Positions 21,664 through 34,426 of a stretch of DNA of 64,000 nt are shown in pieces; the stretch's first letter is position 1, and the number at the start of each line of letters is the position of its first letter. The position numbers and the translations under genes were made by a program. Source of the DNA: Strongyloides papillosus (taxonomy: Eukaryota > Nematoda > Chromadorea > Rhabditida > Strongyloididae); contig SRSI01000009.1 in the NCBI GenBank assembly GCA_005656395.1, positions 248,001 to 312,000 of the forward strand, in the 5' to 3' direction. The notes under the pieces were generated by a model, which was not told the DNA's origin, did not search any database, and saw only the letters and a program-made list of their open reading frames with translations.

Positions 21664-23510
21664 TTAAGCAGACATATAGGCTTGTTGTAATTTTGTCCAT
21701 TTGCTTGTAAATACAGGCATAAAACATGACTCAAGAGATGCAACAGCACGATCATATATTGTAGCAACTTCTTGTGGTTTGTATTCAAAACAAAAACGTA
21801 AGTAACCTATCCACAAGTCATCTGATATTTTTCCGTGTTCGATTATTCCATTGGCATAAATTTCTTCTAATAAAGAAATAGATTCCTTTCCATATGATGT
21901 AAAGATTGAATCTGAAATTTTTACATAAAATTCTGGTGAATTTGGTTTTGCATTAAGCATTTCAATAATAATAGATTCAAGTTCAGAGAGGGGTTTAACT
22001 TCAACTAAAGATTCAATATAGAAGTATTTAAAATAGCCGCTTAATTTAGAGTTAAGTTTTTTTGAAAAATTAATAAGTTGCTGATCAAAATTGTCTTTGC
22101 AAACTTTCATTAGAAAATCGTAGTAAACTCGACATATATCCTCAAAATCAAATAGATCCATCTTCTGGAAATACTGGATAATTTCATCATTCAATTGAGC
22201 TATGTCTTTATCACCCTTTTCATTAACAATAATTTCTAGGAAATTTTTCCAAACCACTTTAGAATTTTGAACGTGCTTGATTGTATCTTTAACAAGATCA
22301 CTTGTCCATTCAAATTCTAAAGGTAATTGAGGGTGTTCTGCAACTTCGACAATGCTTGTGAAATCTTGTGCTTTACAATAACCTTTAGTATACATAAACT
22401 TTAATATGTCCCCAATTTTTAGTAAAGCAAATACGTCGCCTCGTTCAAAATCTTTATCTGCAATCTTAATAAAAATTCTACACATTGCTTCAGAATCATT
22501 TTTTAAAATAACATCATCGAATAATTCCAATAATGATGAAGAAGGCTTGATTATTTTCTCATCAGCGATAACACGATATTCTCCTTTTAAACGATCGTAA
22601 ACAAACTGTTGTATGGACTTTGTTATTTCATCTGATTTATTGAATAAGTATATCCAACATTTAAAAATAAACTCTGAAATCGGCAAATCTTCCTTTAAGT
22701 TACTTATTGCTTCTTCAACAACAACTTCAGCCAATTTAAATTGAAGTACTTCATCCGTAGCGCTCTCAGCTTCCATAATTTGTTCTGATGAAACACTTTC
22801 ATCATTCTTATCCTTTTTTAATAAAAACTCTTTCCTCTTTATAATGTTTTTAACATATTCAACCTCTAACTTAAAAAATGCCTCCCACATATCAATGTTA
22901 TCTGGAAATTTCCTAGCAGCAATTTGAAAAATATTTCTACCATTAACAATACTTCCGTTGTCATAAAATTCCCACTCACCAGCCTCGATATGGTGTTTGA
23001 CAACATTACCATGAAACTAAAAACAATTATTATATGGAAAAACAATAAAAATAAATTACCCTTAACAATTTCGAATAAGTCTTACTAAGTTCTCCAAATA
23101 ATTTGTTTTCTTTTAAAAATCTAATTTGTTTGTAGAAATATTCTGCATCTCCCTTAAATCTTTCTGTCAAATTATTATAAACAAAACTAATTTTCTTTAT
23201 TAATTGACCTTCAATTTCATGTTTTTTAAATTCATAAGCCGCGCCTTTCCTACGAAGTCCAATTAATGTTATAAATTCATTAAGAAACTCAATATATGAA
23301 ACATAATCATCAGCTTCTTTCTTCTAAAAACCATTTAATTATACATGATAAAATCACATTACAACTTACCGTTTTTTGAAGTCTATATTCATATCGTTTG
23401 CATCTGTTAATTAGAATGGCCAACTCCTCAGGCTCTACTAATTTACAATATTTTAATAACTCAAAGACAGGAAGTAATTCTTCGAGTCGAGTTTGAACAA
23501 CCTCTGCCAT
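21664..23510 (-). CDS. utp-6: UTP6, U3 snoRNP (small-subunit processome) component
   Basis: Three exons: 23510-23370, 23323-23060 and 23016-21664, all phase 0, giving 585 aa; human UTP6 is about 597. The N-terminus MAEVVQTRLEELLPVFELL..LINRCKRYEYRLQK and the next exon's RRKGAAYEFKKHEIEGQL correspond to the conserved UTP6 head. HAT (half-a-TPR) repeats follow, for example IFQIAARKFPDNIDMWEAFFKLE, and continue to the C-terminus. UTP6 is a scaffold in the nucleolar complex that processes pre-18S rRNA. An acceptor-like TTTTAAAG lies directly before the ATG, so trans-splicing is likely. The gene is divergent to the RPN6-like gene, with 403 bp between the start codons. Confidence 0.88.
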
Positions 23511-23913
23511 CTTTAAAATAAAATATGTTAATTTTGAAAAATAATAAATTTCGTTTATAATGGAAATACGTTGTGACTCTTATGACGATAAGTAAAGAAA
23601 CTACACTCCAATGTAGATAAAACATGAGACTTTGTCTTATAAAATGCATAATCTTTGACATTTGCTGAGTAGGATAAATGTAAAGAAAATGTGAGTAAGA
23701 AAACTCAAAAATATGTATATGTTTTCAATGTGTACACACTAATATAATTCTAAAACTAAACGAAAGCACCAAAGTTCAACGATGATGATTTTTAAATAAT
23801 TTTTTATTATTTAAAAACAAATTTTAAATAATATGCTAATATTATTGAAAATGAATTGTTTTTATATGATTAAAAATAATAAGAGGTTAATCCTACTCTT
23901 AAAGGAATAAAAT
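23511..23913. promoter_or_regulatory. Shared divergent promoter region
   Basis: The 403 bp between the UTP6 ATG (-) and the RPN6-like ATG (+) must contain both promoters. No TATA box or known factor site stands out. Short Pu/Py tracts lie near each gene. Confidence 0.4.
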
Positions 23914-25342
23914 ATGTCTACCATAGTTAGACCATATGGATCACAAATTGTAAAGAAACAACCTCAAAGAACAGATGCTTCTAGTATTAGAGCAGCAACT
24001 TTGTTATGTTTAAGTAAGTTTCATATAATTTGTTAGGATTTTTTGTATAAACAAAAAATTTTTAGTACATAATTTAAAGAGAGAAGGCAATGAACAACTG
24101 TTTAATGAGCTAGAGTTACAATTATTAAATTTATGCATGAATGTTGTCACTCCTAATGATTTTAGTAAGTTAGGAGAAATATTACATGAACTTAAACCAG
24201 TCCTACGAATTTTATCGTCAAGGAGAGTAGAGAAATTTTTAACAAAAATAGCCGATGTCATTTCTTCCTCAAAAGGAGACTTTTTAAAAAGAGCTAATGT
24301 TCTCCAGACATTAATAACTGTCGTATTTGATATTAATCGTCATTATCTCGGATATAGTCTGTTATTAAAATATTTAAAACATTGTAATAAATATAAGATG
24401 TATAGAAATGTAATTAGAAGTGCTAAAAGGATAATTCATACGCTTAAAGTCATGTCTGTAACGGATATTTTAATTGAAGTCTACCTTGAAGAGAGTGTCG
24501 CATATTATTGCTTGAAAAATTTTATGAAAGCTAAGGCTGCTCTTATGAATGCTAAAACTCTATCAAATGCTAGTAATTTAGAGCCTGTTGTACAGTCTAA
24601 ATTAGATCTACATAGTGGTGCTATATTTCTCATTGAAAAAGAATATCGTACTGCGCTTTCATATTTTTATGAAGCTCTAGAAAGTTATGATGCAAACGAT
24701 AAAAAAGAGGAAGCAATACAAGCAATTCAATACTTATGTCTGACAAAATTAATGATGAATAAACCTGATGAGGTAAAAAATTTTATATCTTCTAAATTTG
24801 GAATTAAATATTATGGGGAGGAGCTTTATTGTATGGAACAAATGGCAAATAGTATAGAAAAAAAGTGTGTTAAGTTATTTGACGGAGTTGTTAAAAAATA
24901 TCCCTCCCTTCAGCAGAATTTTGTTGTAAAAAGTTCTTTGGAACGTTTATATGATTTTATGTTCGATCAAGATATTTTAAGAGTAATTAAACCTTACTCT
25001 TCTGTAGAGATTGATTATATTGCATCAAGAATTGGTTTAGCATCTAGTAAAATAGAAGAAAGACTATGTGTAATGATACTTGATGAACAAATTAATGGGA
25101 AGATAAATCATGATACCCGTTCTTTGGAGTTAATATTTAATACGGAATTTGATAATGATACAGAATTATTAGATCTATCTCATAGTCTTATAAAAAGAGT
25201 TGAATTAATAGCTACTATGTCTCAAGTAAATGTTTCATCATTAGGAAAATTTGCAACTGATAAAAAAACAATTCTTAAAGATTGCGGAAAAATAAAAAAC
25301 AAAGAATATGAAGCGTCTATAAAGCAAAAAATAAAAAATTAA
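23914..25342 (+). CDS. RPN6/PSMD11-like 26S proteasome lid subunit, divergent
   Basis: Two exons: 23914-24013 and 24066-25342, joined in phase 1, giving 458 aa; animal RPN6 is about 420. The TPR-like solenoid contains clear RPN6 features: FMKAKAALMNAKTLSNA, VQSKLDLHSGAIFLIEKEY, RTALSYFYEALESYDANDKK and YLCLTKLMMNKPDEVKNF. A PCI winged-helix part follows (SVEIDYIASRIGLASSKIEERLCVMILDEQINGKI). RPN6 clamps lid and core of the proteasome. Conservation is weak for such a core protein: the usually rigid C-terminal half is poorly matched and the tail after the PCI part is long. It may be a fast-evolving paralogue, with a conventional RPN6 elsewhere in the genome. Confidence 0.8.
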
Positions 25343-28300
25343 ATTAATATATAACAACTAAAAGAAAAAGTAACCTAACAATTGAAGCCTTTATTTACTA
25401 CACATCATTTCCATATAAATATTATATTCATAGAACTTAATTTATTTATATTTAATTCAATTATTACTAGTTATCTTTAAAATAATGTAATAAAATAAAA
25501 TGCTTTTTTTTAGTAAATAATGGTTTGTGTTATAGTTTTTCTAATATTAGTGGTTTTTTAAGGGAAACAATTTTATTAGAACTTTTTTAGCAAATAAAAT
25601 TATAGTATATTTATTGTATTAGCTCCTTTTCTTTTTTTTAAACTTAGAAATATTAAAGTTTAGTCGATAGATAAACTTAAGGTTTCATAAATAGCCAAGT
25701 AGGATGATAACATTTATCAATATTGAGATTTAGGGCAATAATATTTATGTCTTAAAGTTTTTTATTATTTCCATATCAATTAAATATAATGTTTTTAAAG
25801 GAAAAATGGTATTAGTATTTTAAATAAGTTAATACCTCGGCAAATATAACTTAGATTGAAAATATTTATCAAAAAGTAAGGCAAGAAATAAAAATAAGTT
25901 AAAATATGGTTAAAACAATTTATAAATAAAATAATTAACTCTAACACTTTTTAAAATAAATTACTTAATGAATAGTTTTATATTAAATGTTTATTGCAAT
26001 TAAATTTTCATACTCTAATCTTAAAAATATAACTTTATGCTTATATACGCTTTATCTAATTTAAATTTTGTGGTTCAACGATCATAATCTTGTTCTATTT
26101 TTCATTTAAACTTTCTATGTACTTTTTTACATTTCTTAAAGTAATTTTAAATGTTTTTCTACTAAGGCATCTGTAGATATCTCAAGTTTCTCACAAACAT
26201 CTATTCTTTCTTTTATTAAAGTACTATAATTGTTATTTTTGTCCAAACATTTTTGTATTTTCTTTTCTCCTAATAGTAGTTTTTAATAGCAATATATTTT
26301 AGAAACATGGTTTTTTTAATAAAATAACGTAAGAATGAATTGATAGAATAATCTGTCTAATTTTTTAATTAAACATTTTAGATATTTGGTAATATATAAA
26401 ATATTATTTTTTATGGGAAATTAATGTTTATCTGAATAATAGAAGTTTAATTTTTTGAAGGATAATCTTTTAATTAATTATTTTAGTGTTTGAGATTTAA
26501 AAAAAACACATAATTAGAAATTTCACTATATTACGGGTATATTAAAAAAATATTACAAAGTGTTTGACAGTTATGTACATTAATTAAAAAAATGTTACCA
26601 ATTTAATAATTAAAACTAGGAAAATATTTTTAATTGTTGTAAATAAATTTTAAAGCTCATATTAAATTCAATTGCTAAATAATGACTTTTATTTTTACAA
26701 TTGTTTTACAATATTAAAATAAAATATTTCATGCTTAAAAGGCAGCTTATTCATGTTTTTTAGGATATAATTTTTAAAGAAATTATACACTTAAGTAATT
26801 TTTTTTTCAAATTTTATTTTCAATGGAAGATAGAATATTCTTAGATGGATAAGAAATTAAAAAATTTAAATATATACAATTGTCTTCATTTTTATGAAAA
26901 AAAATTTATATGAAACATATTTATAATTTTGTAATTAAAGTGTTTTTCAAAGATCTTGCATTAAATAATTCCGGAATAATTGAATTTCAATAATTTAATA
27001 AAAATTGTACGTAATATTACAACATTGGTAAATATTTGCATCACTTTAATTTTAGCTTTACAAGAAATAATTTTTTAATCATCAGATTTTTCAAAACACT
27101 TCCAGTTTCATTATTTATTTAAGTTAATATACATATTTTTTTAATATGAAAAAAAATAAAAGAAATTTTTCTCATATATTTTGTATTTTAAAAGGAAAGA
27201 GATTTTCTAATTTATCATGTTATTAATTTAAAATTATACGAATTCTACTTGGAAATTATGTTAAGAGATTATGATAAAAGTAATGTTTAATCTCTTTAGA
27301 ATTAATATAGTTTTTTTATGACAAAATGCAGCATACTTGTTATAACTTTTTATTTTAAAAGTTCGAATATTAACCAGTTATCATTTATTCATCATCAAAA
27401 ATATTTGTTTAATATGCCATTTTATGTTTTCATAAAAATTTACAATTATAAAATAGGGACATAATGTTTACACGAAATAAAAATCCTTGCAAACAATCTT
27501 TTTACAAGAATTTACTAAAATATCTTATAAGTATCAGTATCAAAAATTAATATTACCACACTCTTTAAACATAAAAAATAAAGTTCCTCATTTCAAATCA
27601 AATTTAAGTCACATCCATTTTTTTAAACTGTAATAACTTAATGGTTATATAATAATATGCTATAAAATTTATTTGCTCTTTTAAATTATTCATGTACAAA
27701 AATATATTTATATCATTATGAAAATTTTAATGTCATTTTTATTTTTAGATTATAAAAATGTACTATATAATAACTTGATTATTGTACTTTATATTCTAAA
27801 TTATACTTAAAAAACATATTTATCTTTAGTATTATTCAGTTTAAAGTCAGTCAAGTTTTATGATTTTTCAGTAATTTTATGGATCTTGATGAAATATATA
27901 TAGTAGAAAAAAAGTTTTTCATCTTTAAATGAATTTACAAAACTATTAATAAAAAAACACTTATCAAGAGAACTATTTAATAATTTAAGAAGAACGTAAA
28001 ATATTTATAAAAATAGGAACAATCTACTTTCAAAACACTTTTTTATAAAAAAAATATTTCGCTACAAATTTCTAATTAGATAATATAAATGACGATATAT
28101 TATATTTGTAATCGTATTTTTAGTTTCAATTATTCTAATTTTTGATTATTAATTAATGACATTATCTCATTAAATTTTAAAATTCATTTATAATACATAA
28201 TATTATTAAATGCACTGTGTCTAATGAGAGTATAGAGATATTATAACAAATAAATAGACGTTTCCACTTTTTTTAATAATTTAATTAAGTAAAATTAAAT

Positions 28301-29020
28301 TTAAATAAAAATTGACTTCATAAAGTAGATGCTTCATTGGATAGTAATTTTCACAAAATGATCACAAAAAAATCAAAATACCTTTAGTCTTATGAAAACT
28401 AATATACAAAACACACAAAAAACACTCATTTTCTGCCTCATAAAAATAAAATTAATTCGAATTTACTTATACTGAATAAATTAATTGTAGTGCACAACAA
28501 TATGAAATAAAATTTCTTATCTTAAATGAGACTAACGTAATTTGTCTTAGTGTAAATTGAAATATATTGATGTTTGATTTTTTATTATACAAAATCTTTT
28601 TTTTCTTACATAAGTAAAGTAACTTGGTAATTCTAAAGATTCACTTAAATAATTATAAAAGATAACATCTGGGCTATTTAGAAAATTCAAAACTAATTTT
28701 ATATGATTTAAATGATACTTAGCGCGTCATATTTGGAATTGAAATCATTTTTATGGTATTGAGTTACGTCAGTGTGTCTAATGACCTAGTGAAATTCATT
28801 AAAAATTTAAAATACAGCCATGTATAATCACATCATGAATATAGTTTTGAATATATTGGAATTTTAGATTCAAATTACATATTGATAAGAAAATTTTAAT
28901 TCACAAAAGAACTTTATTAGAGTTATTTATTCTCCAAACAATAGTTAAAAATATTAATTAAAAATGACATCAGAACAAAAATATGTTTATAAATTTATAT
29001 ATAATAAAAGCAAAGATTAT
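25343..29020. other. Gene-free stretch of 3.7 kb
   Basis: Extremely AT-rich, no frame of note on either strand, no tandem repeat and no recognisable RNA gene. It lies between convergent 3' ends, so part may be the long 3' UTR of the CCCH RNA-binding gene; this is unproven. Confidence 0.45.
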
Positions 29021-30508
29021 TTACACATTGTCAAATCTAAGAAATTTAGGAACTTCGGATTGTGAATAGAAACCATAATTATGTCTTCGGGAACTATTTC
29101 CTTTCCAATATCCATTAGTGTAAGATTGAGAACCAGGGGGGCTATTCTCATCTATCTCATTTGAATCACTACTATCATCTTCATCAATACACGATGTCCT
29201 TTCCATAACTTCTTTTTTAAAGCTTTTAAATTTATAAGATTCAGTAAATAACTTCTCAAGAACACTTCTTTCTTTTTTTTCAGACATTTTACTTGAACTG
29301 GACGTCCTTGAGGATGTTCTTGAAAGACTTGAAGTTGTGGATCCCTTATCATATCCGTGTAGTGCACATTTTGAATCATTATCCATTTCGTTGTCATTTT
29401 TTTCTTTAACATTATTTTTGAGCAATTTACCGTTTCTAAAAATTGTCTTTACCATTGGAGTTCCGAAGGATTTTGAAAAATTGATAACTTGTTGTGGTTT
29501 CTCATCTGCTGATAATTTACCACTAGTTAACTCAATTCTTTCATTTAATGAATACTTTCTAGGAATAGCACTCATCGATAAAGCAAAAGGTGCTTTCCTA
29601 TCATCATCATAGTCATCATAAATATCATTATTGAGAGCTTCTTTTTGAAGGCACGCCAAATACTTAGGATAATCCGAAACAATCTGTCCAGACTTAGTTG
29701 CATGAATGAAGTTACATCTAGAACCATATGGACAGATGCCAGTGGCAGAAAATTTATCACATAATTGTGTTTTATACTTCGGATGTCTAACCGGTGGTGG
29801 TTTCAACTCATCTAGACTATGAGCAAAACGGCAGTTTTCTCCAAATGAACATGTTCCTTTCGCACGATATGATGTGCATAAAGCCGTTTTATATGATATA
29901 ATGCGGCGTTGATTACGTATCACTGTATTTCTTTCTTCATCACTTAATGTATACCATTTAGTGGCCGGAACACCATGGATAAATTTATTTGGCTCAAGTT
30001 TTACCGCAAAACGATCTGTTACAAGAAGTGTACTCGATGTCTCATCTATAGGTGAATTTTTTGAACATGGAGAAACTTCTGTTTCTTTATCTACTGGTTC
30101 TGGGCTGGTATTTGATGAATTATTCTAAAGCATTCTTTATAAAAATTGTATAAATGGTAAACTTACAATATCATTTTTGGATGAAGTTGTATTTTCTGGA
30201 TTTTTACTATCATAGTAGGTTGACGTAGATGGCGATTCTATGGTATTTTTTAGTGAATTATTAGCAGTACTGCTACAATTGTTACCCATATAAACAACAC
30301 TACTAATTTGTTGTAATGGAGAACTTAAAGAAGAAACATAATATACAGGAGAAACTAGGGCAGGACCAGTTGGATATGGCGACATTGTTCCTGGAAGTTG
30401 TGGCACATACCCAATTGGTGCCTGTAATGATGGTGTTGAAATGGGAAATCCAGGACTTGGAGAGCCAAAATAATTTCCCTCCATCGTATTACTAGTTCCA
30501 TGAAACAT
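29021..30508 (-). CDS. Tandem CCCH zinc-finger RNA-binding protein (TIS11/TTP type)
   Basis: Two exons: 30508-30167 and 30124-29021, phase 0, giving 481 aa. The first ~180 residues are Pro/Ser/Tyr-rich and probably disordered. Two fingers with exact C-x8-C-x5-C-x3-H spacing lie at about 197-216 (CTSYRAKGTC..C..H) and 236-255 (CDKFSATGIC..C..H), each led by YKTxLC, with the linker RHPKYKTQLC typical of TTP. Such proteins bind AU-rich 3' UTR elements and control mRNA decay or translation. In C. elegans the family (OMA, MEX, POS, PIE proteins) works in germline and early embryo, so a germline role is plausible but inferred. The C-terminal half is Ser-rich with acidic patches (DEDDSSDSNEIDE). An in-frame TAA just before the ATG fixes the start. 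Confidence 0.93.
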
Positions 30509-31846
30509 TTTACCGGATTATGAAATAGAAAAAGTTTCTTATACCTAGTACCTAAATATAGAATAAACTTTTTTTTTAAATAATAACTTACCAATATTAA
30601 ATAATTACAATTGTTAGAAAAATTAATTAGTATTATAAGAAATTTTATTGTTTCTTCAGAAGTGAAGACGTGTAGTTCTTATGAAAACCAAAACTAAAAA
30701 TAAAGACTATTCTGCTAAACTAAATTATATATGACAGAAAATACGATGATAATGCAATAACAATTTTGATGAGCTTTTTAAATCATCATTGGGGAAAAAT
30801 CTTAATATAAAAGTACTGGTAACTTTTTATTGACGAGATACTTGCATTACAGGGATTCGATATAATGCGATCTACAAATTGTTGAATCACTTTTTCCACA
30901 CGATTTTAAATTGAGACTTAAAAACTACCTTTTATTTAATCTTAAATTGAAAACTCTCTTTTTTGGTAATTTAAATTCATAGTAAATGTGAAAAATGTAT
31001 CATTACGTTTTAATAAAATCTATGAATTATTATTTATTTGTTTAATCTTTTTCTCTGTGTTTGATAAATAATGTTATTTTAATGGCACGAATTCTTAAAC
31101 GAGTATAATATGTTCTTGTTATATGCCATTGTTGTTTTATAATTAAAAGACATTATGAAACATAAACCTAAATTATGTATGAAATTATAAACCTCATGTG
31201 ATGGTTTATGTTTCCAGAACTTTACCTCAACATTAGAAGAGAGTCACTTGTATAGTATTTGATCAATTATTTAGTTTCTTGGCATTAAAAACGCATAGTT
31301 AAAAATGTTATGTTTTATTGACATTCACAATTTTTATTATAATTATCTAAATTAATTATTTTTGACATAATCCTATAAATATCATAAATTTTTTCGTGAT
31401 ATTTAATCAGAAATCTTTCTATATTTATATTTCCCACGTTTACCATATTTATATTTGATAGATAAATCTCTAAATATCAATAAATCATTGTGCAACCACA
31501 AACTTTTAATTAATTAAATAAAAATCAATTTTAGAGATTATGAATTAAAAAATCATTTGATGCAATGTGTAGTTCAAATTATACAAGTAAAACAAAAATT
31601 ACTAATATAATTTGCAAATAAATATTTAATTGAAAAAAATAAATAAATTAATTTTTTAAAGTTAAAATTAGCACTACAAGATACATTGTTAATGTGATAT
31701 TTACTTATTCATAACAACCTATAGAAATATAATTGCATTGTTAAAATAATAATAAAAATTAACCAAAAAAGAAACATTCATACATTTAAATTATTTTTTA
31801 TATAAAAAATTTGGAATTTTTGCACATTAATTAAGTTTTATAGTTT
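30509..31846. other. Intergenic, no gene seen
   Basis: Upstream region of the CCCH gene, about 1.3 kb, AT-rich. An acceptor-like site could lie before the CCCH start but none is convincing. No repeats or open frames. Confidence 0.45.
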
Positions 31847-32743
31847 TTAATAGTCTCCGTCATCATCATAAACATTCAAATCTTCTTCTATGCTTTTGCA
31901 TTTTTCTTCAGTTATACATTTACCAAGATATAAAATGTAACCATCTTTACATACACATCCGGCCTTACCACATCCAGGAATATCACAATTGCATCGGTGC
32001 TCTTCACATAAGCATTTCCTGGTACACTTAGACGGGCATTTCTTGTAAATCATATTAGAAGGACAACCTTCTCCTGGTTTACTTGGTTTCTTAGTTGTTA
32101 CCTTTGTAGTTGTTACAATTGGGGTTGTTGTTGGTCTAGTTGTTACTCTTGAAGCTGTTGTTGGTCTAGTTGATGGTGGTTTAGTTGTTTTTGGTTTATG
32201 TGGTTTTTTTTTAGTGGTAGTTTTTTTCTTAGTGGTTGTTTTTGGTTTTGAAGTACTTCCTTTTTTAGGGCATAAATTTTTAGGAATACAGTTGTTATTC
32301 TTATCACGGACAAATGGATATTTACAATAACATCCTGATTTTTTACATGTAACCCCACATTTCTTTTGCTTCTTATCAGTGCATTTTGTTTCACACTTTG
32401 GCCTGCATTTAGAATATGTTAAATTTCCTGGGCATTTAGGTTTTGTTGGTTTTGTAACTATTGGTATGGTAACAGTTGTAGTACCAATTTGCTTAGGACA
32501 ATCCCTTCTTAGTATACAATTATTAGAATCATCTAAAGAAAAAGGCCATTTACATTCACAACCACCATGGTTTCCGCACGGCCCATTACAAGGTTTATCT
32601 ATTTCTTCTGAGCATTTTGGTGGGCAAGGTGACATACACGTAATCGAAAAGGATAGATTACCCCCACATTCTATACAAGGTTGATTATAACTTCCATCGA
32701 CATATAGAACAAAAATTAATATTGATAAAAGATGATAATACAT
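31847..32743 (-). CDS. Secreted protein with three TIL domains (protease-inhibitor-like)
   Basis: Single exon, 298 aa. The signal peptide (MYYHLLSILIFVLYVDGSYN) is followed by three trypsin-inhibitor-like Cys-rich units at about 23-82, 100-157 and 228-282, each ending in the typical CxCxxPF..xxxNNCIxxxxCP pattern. A Lys/Thr/Pro mucin-like linker (repeated TTKKK and RPTT) separates units 2 and 3. TIL domains usually inhibit serine proteases, and nematodes secrete many, some protecting against host or own proteases. No reactive-site residue can be assigned safely. The tail is acidic (VYDDDGDY). It is a tandem neighbour of the next TIL gene, which is organised similarly. Confidence 0.88.
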   Translation of the reverse strand: MYYHLLSILIFVLYVDGSYNQPCIECGGNLSFSITCMSPCPPKCSEEIDKPCNGPCGNHGGCECKWPFSLDDSNNCILRRDCPKQIGTTTVTIPIVTKPTKPKCPGNLTYSKCRPKCETKCTDKKQKKCGVTCKKSGCYCKYPFVRDKNNNCIPKNLCPKKGSTSKPKTTTKKKTTTKKKPHKPKTTKPPSTRPTTASRVTTRPTTTPIVTTTKVTTKKPSKPGEGCPSNMIYKKCPSKCTRKCLCEEHRCNCDIPGCGKAGCVCKDGYILYLGKCITEEKCKSIEEDLNVYDDDGDY

Positions 32744-34186
32744 CTTACTGCATTGAAATTTTTTAAAAAATTATAAATATACAATAGCTAAAATAGCTTC
32801 TACTATAGATTATAATTCCTATATATACAATTATTTATATTAATCATTGTTGTTGAAAAAAGTGGTTTATATAAAAAAGTACAATTAAACAGATCAAAAA
32901 TCTCTGGCAACAAATTTATCTATAGAAAATTTGCAATAAATTTTCTGTGTGGGCACTTTTTAATATTCAATTATTATTAACTTTATCTCTACAAAACATT
33001 TACAATAGTAGTTGTTTTTAGTAAAAATTGTATCGAAAGTAATTTTGCAGTAACGTTATTTAATCTAAATTAATATTTATTAACTTTTCTTTATTAATTA
33101 TAAAAATCTTAAGTTTTTATTTATATTTCACTTTTTATTTATCTGGAAAATTTATTAATATTTATTTTAATACCACTTAAAATTTAAAATTTATAACACT
33201 TAATTTAATTATCTATTGTATTCAAAGAAAAAACTGAAGACTTAATGAAGAAGAATATAAAAATTAAAATATCTTACTCTTTTAAAGATTAAATTAAAAT
33301 TTATGTAAACAATTTAATTACTACGGATATATGGTGATAAAAATATCTGAAATATATTTCATTATGGAAAAATAAAGTAATAAGAAGAATATTTGATAAC
33401 TAAATTTAAACATCACAACTATCATAAACCATAACTTTAAAAAGATCTTATGTAATTAAAGACATTGGTATTGAGATTTTATAAAATATATTTGGAAAAT
33501 ATACCGATCTGAAAATATTATTAAATAAGTTATATGTACAGGAATGGTTAATTTTAAGACAGAATTAACTTAATTCTTAAAAACTAATCAAGAAATGTTA
33601 TGGAAGTATAAATTTTATTTGTAAATGTCCCTCAAATATATGAAAGTAAATTTATACAAATATAATATATATTTGTTAAAATTAACCTATAGAAACAAAA
33701 ATTAAATTCAGATAAAATTGAGTTTCAAAAAATGATCTTTTTTACTAGTAGTAAACGTATAATTCAAAGTACTTTTTATACAAAGTTAATTTGTTTTAAT
33801 ATAAATAAATGTATGATATGCTTTGTATTAAAAAATGTTTTAAATGTAGTATTCATAAACTTAATATAAAATACTCATTAATCTTACCAATGAGTAATTT
33901 CTAATATAAATCAATTTTTTTTAAAAAGGAATTATATTTATAAAAACAACAGATAAACGAATAAGGTTATTCAAAAATTTCATAATTTCAATATATACAT
34001 TTTACACATTTTAATACAAATATAACTTTATGTTTTCAAAAAAGTAACTGATATTTTAAAATTTTCATTTCTAAAAAATTGTAAATTCATTTTTTTAAAT
34101 TCATAATATTGATCTTACATTAATTTTTTGGTTAATATATTATAAATCTACTTTGTTAGTTATTTTTTAATAGTAAATTATTTCAT
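32744..34186. other. Intergenic, no gene seen
   Basis: Very AT-rich spacer between the two TIL genes. No open frame or repeat seen up to the piggyBac-like remnant at 34187. Confidence 0.45.
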
Positions 34187-34414
34187 TTAACCCCTTAACG
34201 TATACACTCGAGTTAATTCGAGCGCGCTAAACGAGTCAAATTGTGCACACTCAATAGAATTCGAGCGGCGTCGTATTTTATGCTGCTGTAATTTTCACAC
34301 TTGAATATAATCGAGAATTATTTTTTTGCCAAAACAAGATTCTAAAATGTGTTTTTTTAAATAAAAAAATTGATTTTTTTTTTGCCGGTTTTTTTCAAAA
34401 AAATTAAGCGTTAA
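34187..34414. mobile_element. Possible piggyBac-like terminal fragment or MITE
   Basis: Starts with TTAA (34187-34190) followed by CCCCTTAACG, resembling the TTAA-CCC ends of piggyBac-type transposons. A weak inverted match CGTTAA lies at 34409-34414. Inside, a degenerate 21-bp motif (ACACTCGAGTTAATTCGAGCG and variants) occurs three times, at 34204, 34247 and 34297. The G+C and CpG content from 34195 to 34320 stands out sharply from the surroundings. No transposase is present, so this would be a non-autonomous or decayed copy. It ends 13 bp short of the neighbouring TIL stop codon. Confidence 0.4.
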
Positions 34415-34426
34415 AATTTTTCCATG

